Assembly (NCBI GenBank): GCA_031383555.1
Contig: JANMZR010000392.1
Location: forward strand, 1 to 11,906
Origin: JANMZR01 sp031383555
Lineage (GTDB): Bacteria > Bacteroidota > Bacteroidia > Cytophagales > Spirosomataceae
Reading direction: 5' to 3'
DNA length: 11,906 nucleotides
Shown: piece after piece, positions 6,396-11,906 of the stretch
Layout: the number at the start of each line of letters is the position of its first letter
Numbering within the stretch: position 1 is the first letter of the stretch
Program-made: the position numbers and the translations under genes
Notes under the pieces: generated by a model
The model's database searches: none
What the model was told of the DNA's origin: nothing
Seen by the model: only the letters and a program-made list of their open reading frames with translations

Positions 6396-7019
6396 ATGAA
6401 AAAAAATTACTTCACTATTATAAGTATATTACTATTACTGTTTTCAATTATCGGATTTTCTGATAATCTATTGTTTGATGTAAAACAACCAAGCAACAGC
6501 GACCCCAAATTCATAGTGCACGGATTGTTTATGTTTGCATGGTTCATTATTTTATTGGTCCAAACTAATTTTATCCGAAAAGGAAATTATAAAGCTCATA
6601 TTGGCTGGGGTACGGTAGGTTTGATTGCAGCGTCAGGAACTGTACTTAGCACTTTTTATGTTTTTGCAACCGTATATAAAGGATGGGATGTTATGCCTTT
6701 CTATGTAAAAGCTAATAGGTTTTTAATGCCTAGTTTTGCTTTGTATGTATGGTTAGGTTACAAAAATCGTAAAAAACCAATTCTCCATAAGCACTATTTG
6801 TTTATAGGAACATTTTTCCTTTTAGAGCCAATTCTAAGTCGTTTCCCACTTGATATGTTGTCTGACTCGGCTTTTTATATTTTTCTCTTTAGTGTGTGGA
6901 ATATGTTCTTTCTTTCCTTTTTTGTTTACGATTGGATTGTGTATAAGAAAATACATCGAATTGTATGGATGTCTTATCTATGGCTACATGTTGTTTATGC
7001 TATTTCAGTAGCAATATGA
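6396..7019 (+). CDS. Small multi-pass membrane protein of unknown function
   Basis: 207 residues with about six hydrophobic segments: ~5-22, 40-57, 69-92, 107-121, 133-148 and 159-181, plus a short one at 188-206. The start at ATG 6396 has AAAAG just before it and opens M-K-K-N-Y-F. Histidines recur at segment ends: H42 (F-I-V-H-G-L-F-M), H68 (K-A-H-I-G-W-G), H131 and H133 (L-H-K-H), H187 and H198. This pattern, with basic loops such as N-R-K-K-P-I-L-H-K-H before segment 5, is seen in uncharacterised inner-membrane proteins of DUF2306 or cytochrome-b561-like type. Metal or haem binding is possible but not shown. It sits between GTTAGCGGT (6354-6362) and ACCGCTAAC (7075-7083), so it has the layout of a single-gene cassette. 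Confidence 0.7.
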   Translation: MKKNYFTIISILLLLFSIIGFSDNLLFDVKQPSNSDPKFIVHGLFMFAWFIILLVQTNFIRKGNYKAHIGWGTVGLIAASGTVLSTFYVFATVYKGWDVMPFYVKANRFLMPSFALYVWLGYKNRKKPILHKHYLFIGTFFLLEPILSRFPLDMLSDSAFYIFLFSVWNMFFLSFFVYDWIVYKKIHRIVWMSYLWLHVVYAISVAI

Positions 7020-7074
7020 AGAATTTTACTTTTCTACAAAACTTTAAAAAAACAAAAATTAAACATAAAGCCGA

Positions 7075-7180
7075 ACCGCTAACATTTAGGGGTTTTATTT
7101 AGCCTTGGTTGGTAACATCAAATATTGCCTTGGTTGGCCTTTTCGGCCAACCACCACAAAGCTTTAATTTACAAATCATT
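7075..7180 (+). repeat. Cassette-like left end with partial inverted-repeat element, copy 3
   Basis: It opens ACCGCTAAC (7075-7083) followed by ATTTAG, as in sites 1 and 2, then TTTAGCCTTGGTTGGTAAC as in site 2 (with one change). At 7132-7152 GGTTGGCC and GGCCAACC form a perfect 8-bp hairpin with a five-base loop; this is the left end of the inverted-repeat element. The similarity fades after AGCTTTAATTTA (~7171). The right half of the element is absent. The only candidate for a conserved right end is GTTAGCCTG at 7473-7481, a poor match, so the site is incomplete or was interrupted. Confidence 0.55.
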
Positions 7181-7238
7181 TCACTTTCCCAAACCATAAA
7201 CCATTTAATTTTAGCCCAAAACCTTTCGGTTGCGTTTC

Positions 7239-7336
7239 GCATAAGGGATTGAGCCATTGTTTAAGCTCTCCCGCTTTTTTGCGGGAAGCGAGTGGCGAAA
7301 GCCCGACCCTGCCTGGCGTAGCCGGCGGGAATGCCC
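7239..7336 (+). repeat. Structured intergenic repeat B, copy A
   Basis: It starts GCATAAGGG and ends GCGAAAGCCCGACC...GGAATGCCC. It contains a perfect hairpin, TCCCGC (7269-7274), six T, GCGGGA (7281-7286), and a second one, CTGGC (7312-7316) with GCCGG (7321-7325), counting one G-T pair. The same order of blocks recurs at 11545-11677 in the same orientation. Similar elements are, to my recollection, common between genes in Bacteroidota; their role is unknown. Confidence 0.65.
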
Positions 7337-7432
7337 AAATAATAAAAACAGAACTATCCTTTGTTTAAGCATAATATAATTATCAAGCATTAAAAGCAAC
7401 TAGCGCTTATTCTACTTAATACTATAAATTGT

Positions 7433-7440
7433 TAACTTTG
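7433..7440 (+). promoter_or_regulatory. Candidate -7 box for the GH20 gene
   Basis: TAACTTTG fits the Bacteroidota TAnnTTTG box and lies 46 bases before the ATG at 7487. No good TTG is found at the expected -33 distance, so confidence is moderate. Confidence 0.45.
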
Positions 7441-7486
7441 TATAAGAAAAATTTTAAATCCGATTTGTTTTTGTTAGCCTGCGTTT

Positions 7487-10093
7487 ATGACAATTCATAG
7501 TAACCCATTAGGGAAAAATTTAGCCATTCAATTCAAAATAATTGAAAACGTATTTGAAGGAATGGATCGATTTAAATCCGAATTGATTTTAAGAAATAAT
7601 AGTGACCAAATTATGCATAATAATTGGTCAATCTATTTTAATTTTCTAAGAATGATATTACCTGAATCTGTAGGCGAAGGGTATCAGATTCATCATATTA
7701 ATGGCGATTTTTTTTGTTTAGAACCAAAAATTGATACAAAACCATTATCGCCTAATTCAGAAATTGCCATACCATTTGTCTCAAATAATTGGGCTATTAA
7801 GGCCATTGATATGCCTGTGGGCTTCTATATTGTGTATAGGGACGACCATAAGAATGAGTTAGAAGCACAATCTATTGACAATTTAAATTGTGCTCCATTT
7901 ACAAATTTAGCACAGGTGGTAAGAAATGAAAATGACCATCTGCCTGTACCCACCGCCAATTCAAGGTTTGAGGATTACAAAAATTTGACATTATTAGATA
8001 AAAAGGACCTTCCTCCTATTATTCCTACACCAGTTTTTTTACAAAAAGAGGAGGGTAAATTTCAGATTAAGCCCTCCTTTCAAATTGGCTATGCCCCTCA
8101 TTTAAAAGCCGAAGCGGAATATTTATCAGAGATGCTAGAACCATATTTGGGGAGCTATCTACCGATTGTAGAAGGAAATATTGGTGAAATTACCTTAGAT
8201 ACAGGCCATATTGAAATCAAGAATAGCATAAATAAAAGTGGAAGTGGCGCTTATTCTTTACATATTAATACCAACGGCATAGCCATAATTGGGACTGAAG
8301 GCGCTGGCACTTTTTATGGCATACAAAGCTTGCGCATGCTTTTAAAAAATGTTGATAATACCCTTGAACTGCCAAATTTAGAAATAAAAGATATTGCAAA
8401 ATTTGAATATCGAGGGATGCACCTGGATGTGGGCCGTAATTTTCACAAAAAAGAGACTATCAAGAAGCTAATCGATATGATGGCTTTATATAAGTTAAAT
8501 AAATTTCATTTTCATTTAACTGATGACGAAGGCTGGCGCATAGAAATAAAAGGATTGCCTGAATTGACTGAAATTGGAGGAAGACGAGGCCATACGTATG
8601 ATGAAAAGAATTGCCTTTTGCCTTCCTACGGTTCTGGGCACAATCCTAATGACCCAAATTCTTCAGGAAACGGATTTTACAGTGGCGAAGATTTTGTAGA
8701 ATTGTTGCGGTATGCCCATTCAAGGCATATTGAGGTGATCCCTGCGATTGATTTTCCTGGCCATGCCCGTGCTGCTGTACGTGCCATGGAAGTACGCTAT
8801 GAGCGATATAGAGATTTAGGTGATTTAGCCGCAGCTAATGAATACCTGTTAACAGATTGGGAAGATGCATCAGATTATGAATCTGTACAAATGTGGCGAA
8901 GAAATGTGGTAAATATGGGTTTGGAATCTACCTATCATTTTATTGAAAAAGTGGTAGACGAGGTAATGGATTTGTATATGAAAGCAAATGTGAAACTTTC
9001 GGCCATCCATATCGGCGGCGATGAAGTACCTGGCGGCGTTTGGACAAAATCGCCAGCTTGTGAGCGCCTAAAAGCAAAGGAACCCAAATTGAAAACCATT
9101 CAAGATTTATTTGATTATTTCATAAAAAGGGTAAACCATATATTGGAAATAAGAAATATGCTAACAGCTGGTTGGGAAGAAATAGCCTTAGCCCATAAAG
9201 ATGGGAAAATAAAACCAAATTTAGGTTTATTAGAACATAAACTAATGCCCTATGTATGGAATACTATATGGGGAGGCGGTGGCGAGGAAGTAGCCTACGA
9301 CTTAGCCAATAATGGATTTAAAGTAGTATTAGCCAATGCTACCAGTTTATATTTTGATTTTGCTTATGATAAAGACCCAGAAGAGGCTGGATATTATTGG
9401 GGGGGGTATATTAATACGGAACAAACCTATAAATTTCTTCCTTTTGATTTATACCAAAGTGCTGGTAAAGATGTATTTGGAAACCTAATTGATAAAGATA
9501 ATAAATATAAAAATGCCTTAAAATTGACAAAGGAAGGCGAAAAAAATATACTTGGCCTACAAGGGCAATTATGGAGCGAAACGATAAGAAATTCTGAAAG
9601 AATAGATTATTTGCTTTTCCCAAGGATGATTGCCTTGGCCGAAAAAGCATGGGCTGAAGACCCACTGTGGATGGAAATAGAGGAACCTATATGCCGCCAG
9701 AATACTTATAATACGGCTTGGAATCAATTTGCCAATCAAATAGGTCAAATTGAATTACCAAGACTTGATGGGTTTTTAAATGAAATTGCCTATCGGATAC
9801 CCATGCCAGGAGCCAAAATAGAAAATGGCTTATTATATGCAAATATTGAATTTCCTGGTTTAACTATTCGCTACACAATTGATGGTTCTGAACCTACCGA
9901 AAATGATTTGCCATATAAAATGCCTGTATTGGGAGATAGTAAAATTATTAAATTAAAAGCCTTCACAACAACCAACCGAAGCAGCCGAACAACTATTTTG
10001 AATCTTGAAAACGATCATGAATCCATTTATGGAAATACGGTATGGGAAGAACGTTTTAAACAAATTGAAATGAAAAAAAATATGAATTCCTAG
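7487..10093 (+). CDS. Chitobiase-type beta-N-acetylhexosaminidase (GH20)
   Basis: 868 residues with the domain order of chitobiases such as that of Serratia (similar length): an N-terminal carbohydrate-binding-like domain (~10-160; F-K-S-E-L-I-L-R-N-N-S, N-N-W-S-I-Y-F-N-F), the GH20b alpha/beta domain (~178-300), the GH20 barrel (~305-740) and a C-terminal Ig-like domain (~770-840; P-G-L-T-I-R-Y-T-I-D-G-S-E-P-T). The catalytic Asp-Glu pair is D512-E513 in A-I-H-I-G-G-D-E-V. Substrate-site signatures include Y-R-G-M-H-L-D-V-G-R (308-317), H-F-H-L-T-D-D-E-G-W-R (341-351), W-E-E at 563-565 and W-S-E at 696-698. It removes terminal GlcNAc from chitobiose or similar glycans. The first in-frame ATG gives no signal peptide, unusual for this family; a lipobox-like stretch in another frame just upstream (7438-7500) suggests a frameshift or a start not recognised here. 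It converges with the AmpG-like transporter. Confidence 0.93.
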   Translation: MTIHSNPLGKNLAIQFKIIENVFEGMDRFKSELILRNNSDQIMHNNWSIYFNFLRMILPESVGEGYQIHHINGDFFCLEPKIDTKPLSPNSEIAIPFVSNNWAIKAIDMPVGFYIVYRDDHKNELEAQSIDNLNCAPFTNLAQVVRNENDHLPVPTANSRFEDYKNLTLLDKKDLPPIIPTPVFLQKEEGKFQIKPSFQIGYAPHLKAEAEYLSEMLEPYLGSYLPIVEGNIGEITLDTGHIEIKNSINKSGSGAYSLHINTNGIAIIGTEGAGTFYGIQSLRMLLKNVDNTLELPNLEIKDIAKFEYRGMHLDVGRNFHKKETIKKLIDMMALYKLNKFHFHLTDDEGWRIEIKGLPELTEIGGRRGHTYDEKNCLLPSYGSGHNPNDPNSSGNGFYSGEDFVELLRYAHSRHIEVIPAIDFPGHARAAVRAMEVRYERYRDLGDLAAANEYLLTDWEDASDYESVQMWRRNVVNMGLESTYHFIEKVVDEVMDLYMKANVKLSAIHIGGDEVPGGVWTKSPACERLKAKEPKLKTIQDLFDYFIKRVNHILEIRNMLTAGWEEIALAHKDGKIKPNLGLLEHKLMPYVWNTIWGGGGEEVAYDLANNGFKVVLANATSLYFDFAYDKDPEEAGYYWGGYINTEQTYKFLPFDLYQSAGKDVFGNLIDKDNKYKNALKLTKEGEKNILGLQGQLWSETIRNSERIDYLLFPRMIALAEKAWAEDPLWMEIEEPICRQNTYNTAWNQFANQIGQIELPRLDGFLNEIAYRIPMPGAKIENGLLYANIEFPGLTIRYTIDGSEPTENDLPYKMPVLGDSKIIKLKAFTTTNRSSRTTILNLENDHESIYGNTVWEERFKQIEMKKNMNS

Positions 10094-11367
10094 TTTTCTA
10101 TTTCAATATTTTCCTTTAAAGGCACAAGCCAAGTGACCATAAAAGCAGGGATTGTTGCAATAAGCACCCAAATAAAAAAATTACGGTAACCCAATACATC
10201 GCTTAAATAACCGCTCAACATCGAGGGTATCATTACGCCCAGATTCATGATACCGGTGGCAAAAGCATAGTGTGCCATTTTGTAATTACCCGGGGCAATT
10301 TGCTGCATCATAAAAAGTGTAAGACCCACAAAACCAAAGCCATAACCAAAATATTCTATGGCAACGGCAGTGGCAATAAAATATAAACTTTCTGGTTGTA
10401 ATACAGCTAATAGCGCATACATAGTAAATGGCAGATTGAAAAAACAACACAATATAAAAAGGGTCTTTTTAGTTAATCCCTTTTTCGATACAAAATTCCC
10501 TGCCAATATAGAACCTAAAACAAAAGCAATAGCCCCAAATACACCATAAACGATACCTATCTGAGAAGTGCTTAATCCTAGGCCACCTTGGGCACGGGCA
10601 GCTTTAAAAAATAGGGGAGTTATTTTTATCGCTTGGCCTTCTGCAAACCGATATAGAATAATGAATATAATACCATACCAAATATTTTTCTTATTAAAAA
10701 AACAAATCACGACCTCTTTTAATTTTTCAAAGCCTTCATTGCTTGAGCCCGAATTATTTGCAACGCCCCCGATGGGTAACATTTTTGAATGATAAGCAGA
10801 TAGTAAGACCATCACTACCGCATAAATCCCCATTACCGTCATCCATGCATTGACCACACCAAATTTTACCTCTAATTGCCCTGCCAAATAAACCAAAGCA
10901 CCACCCGACAATATTTTTGCAACATTGTAAGCAGCTCCTTGCCATCCAATAAATTTAGCTTGGGATTGTGGCGAAAGTGCATTTAGGTAAACCCCATCCA
11001 CGGCCATATCATGGGTAGCACCACTAAAGGCAATTAATGCTAATAAAGCAATAGAATAGACAAAAAAATTTGGTAAGGATAATGAAAAGGCAACTAAACC
11101 AAATAAAATGCCTATAAAAAGTTGAGTAGTAACTACAAAGAATTTCTTGGTTTTATACATTTCTAAAAATGGGCCCCAAAGTGGCTTGATAGTATAGGGC
11201 AACATTATTAGTGAGGTCCAAAATGCAATTTTTGAATCAGAAATACCCAAGTTTTTGAACATTAAAGATGAGGCCGCTGCTATCGCTACAAATGGTAATC
11301 CTTGTGCAAAATAGGCTGTTAATATCCATTTGGTAGGCGAATCATTTTTTTCAGGGTTTTTATCCAT
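10090..11367 (-). CDS. AmpG-like major facilitator transporter
   Basis: 425 residues with twelve predicted membrane segments in two halves, joined by a hydrophilic loop (~195-228). The N-terminal Y-F-A-Q-G-L-P-F (19-26), the segment F-S-G-A-T-H-D-M-A-V-D-G (114-125), and the later G-Y-G-F-G-F-V-G-L (341-349) and M-I-P-S-M-L-S-G-Y-L-S-D (379-390) match the AmpG branch, whose best-known member imports GlcNAc-anhydro-muropeptides for wall recycling. The exact substrate is not shown; GlcNAc-containing sugars are suggested by the GH20 neighbour. The start is taken as ATG at 11367; an in-frame GTG at 11460 would begin only about six bases after the likely transcription start. Its stop (TAG, complement of 10090-10092) overlaps the GH20 stop (10091-10093) on the palindrome CTAG. 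Confidence 0.85.
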   Translation of the reverse strand: MDKNPEKNDSPTKWILTAYFAQGLPFVAIAAASSLMFKNLGISDSKIAFWTSLIMLPYTIKPLWGPFLEMYKTKKFFVVTTQLFIGILFGLVAFSLSLPNFFVYSIALLALIAFSGATHDMAVDGVYLNALSPQSQAKFIGWQGAAYNVAKILSGGALVYLAGQLEVKFGVVNAWMTVMGIYAVVMVLLSAYHSKMLPIGGVANNSGSSNEGFEKLKEVVICFFNKKNIWYGIIFIILYRFAEGQAIKITPLFFKAARAQGGLGLSTSQIGIVYGVFGAIAFVLGSILAGNFVSKKGLTKKTLFILCCFFNLPFTMYALLAVLQPESLYFIATAVAIEYFGYGFGFVGLTLFMMQQIAPGNYKMAHYAFATGIMNLGVMIPSMLSGYLSDVLGYRNFFIWVLIATIPAFMVTWLVPLKENIEIEN

Positions 11368-11471
11368 AGCTTTAAATAAATTTAGGTGTATGTTTTGTTG
11401 TGGTAGGTAAAAACCAAATTCTCTAAGGTTAGGCCATTTGGCGGGGACCTCTTCAACCACAGAATCAAATT

Positions 11472-11502
11472 CAAATTTACATTATTATTCCACATTCACA
11501 AA
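11472..11502 (-). promoter_or_regulatory. Bacteroidota-type promoter for the AmpG-like gene
   Basis: On the minus strand, TTTG (complement of 11499-11502) and TAAATTTG (complement of 11472-11479) are separated by 19 bases, an exact fit to the phylum pattern. The leader to the ATG at 11367 would be about 100 bases. Confidence 0.65.
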
Positions 11503-11544
11503 CCCATACTTCTCTTTTAAGCCAAAAACTCAAAAATCTGGCTA

Positions 11545-11677
11545 GCATAAGGGGTAGAAGCATTGATTGAGCGCTTTTTGCTGCCTAACTGGGCGTCCCC
11601 GGCGAACCGACAACAAAAAGAGCGAGTAGCGAAAGCCCGACCAAGACTGGCTGGTGCAGCCGCCAGCAGGAATGCCC
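11545..11677 (+). repeat. Structured intergenic repeat B, copy B
   Basis: It has the same order of blocks as 7239-7336: GCATAAGGG, a middle stem, then GCGAGTAGCGAAAGCCCGACC and GGAATGCCC at the end. The middle is longer here: GCGCTTTTTG (11571-11580) pairs with CAAAAAGAGCG (~11614-11624). A second stem, CTGGCTG with CAGCCGCCAG (11647-11668), pairs with a bulge where copy A has a shorter one. The stem sequences differ while pairing is kept, which suggests that the fold, not the sequence, is conserved. Confidence 0.6.
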
Positions 11678-11832
11678 AAAACAATCATTTAATTTCTGGT
11701 ACAAAAGGTATAATTTCAATTGCATTTCCAATATTAAGATACGGAATTTTTCTTTTGTAAAAGGCCACATTAGTTTTGGAAACAAAAGGAAAGAAATTAC
11801 CTTTTAGCCTTTATTGTTAACAACATATATTG

Positions 11833-11906
11833 CCGTGGTTGACCATTTCGGCCAACTACTATGGCCAACCTTTATCTTAGGTCAGGTTTGTATTATGAAA
11901 AATCCT
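11833..11906 (+). repeat. Inverted-repeat element, copy 4 (cut by window end)
   Basis: The left end, CCGTGGTTGACCATTTCGG and on to 11857, and the interior GCCAACC...TTAGGTCAGGTTTGTATTATG match copies 1 and 2. The preceding TTTTAGCCTTTATTG (from ~11806) also follows sites 2 and 3. The right half lies beyond the window. Confidence 0.7.

Noticed and set aside
11368..11460. Longer AmpG-like protein starting at GTG 11460
   Set aside because: The added 31 residues precede the conserved start, and the GTG would be only a few bases from the transcription start implied by the promoter at 11472-11502.
11563..11785. Open frames on both strands at the right end
   Set aside because: They lie within repeat B and its flank and are not conserved in copy A.

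Overview
The window looks like an AT-rich Bacteroidota chromosome (Cytophagales, Chitinophagales or a relative; the sequence does not fix the order). The evidence is promoter boxes of the Bacteroidota type (TTG, 19 bases, TAnnTTTG) at 4167-4196 and 11472-11502, a weak AT-rich leader in place of Shine-Dalgarno sites, a surface protein with the 'LDVTSTTKGxLIPRM' motif common in that phylum, and the chitobiase and AmpG-like protein families. It may be a metagenome-derived contig: the first ~105 bases are GC-rich and carry a fragment of an unrelated CHRD protein.

Layout. 1-131: CHRD-domain fragment, out of frame with what follows. 119-1558: long surface/fibre protein with twelve 17-residue repeats and a C-terminal S74 intramolecular-chaperone domain; its N-terminus is missing. 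1559-2092: non-coding, with the first copy of a ~158-bp inverted-repeat element and a perfect 11-bp inverted repeat. 2093-3280: secreted beta-lactamase-fold serine hydrolase broken by one in-frame TGA. 3281-4260: a gene graveyard with at least two decayed fragments and a promoter. 4261-5382: GNAT-like protein. 5673-6116: secreted SnoaL/DUF4440-like protein. 6396-7019: small multi-pass membrane protein. 7487-10093: chitobiase-type GH20 beta-N-acetylhexosaminidase. 10090-11367 (minus): AmpG-like MFS transporter, converging on the GH20 gene with a 4-base overlap. 11503-11906: repeats.

Two themes stand out. First, 4261-7090 is a run of unrelated single genes on one strand, separated by non-coding sites of ~210-220 bp. 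The sites start with a TAACATT sequence (ACCGCTAAC in two of three), end with (G/A)TTAGCGGT, and carry inverted arms that differ from site to site. This resembles an integron cassette array with attC-like sites, although the core does not match the classical attC consensus and no integrase lies in the window. Second, two repeat families recur: an element with inverted GGCCATTTCGGCC-type ends (four copies) and a structured element ending in GCGAAAGCCCGACC...GGAATGCCC (two copies). One copy of each sits on each side of the GH20/transporter pair.

The GH20 enzyme and the AmpG-like transporter form a plausible functional pair: release of terminal GlcNAc from chitin or peptidoglycan fragments, and uptake of amino-sugar products. 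The other genes show no common pathway, which fits a cassette-like or otherwise mobile accessory region.
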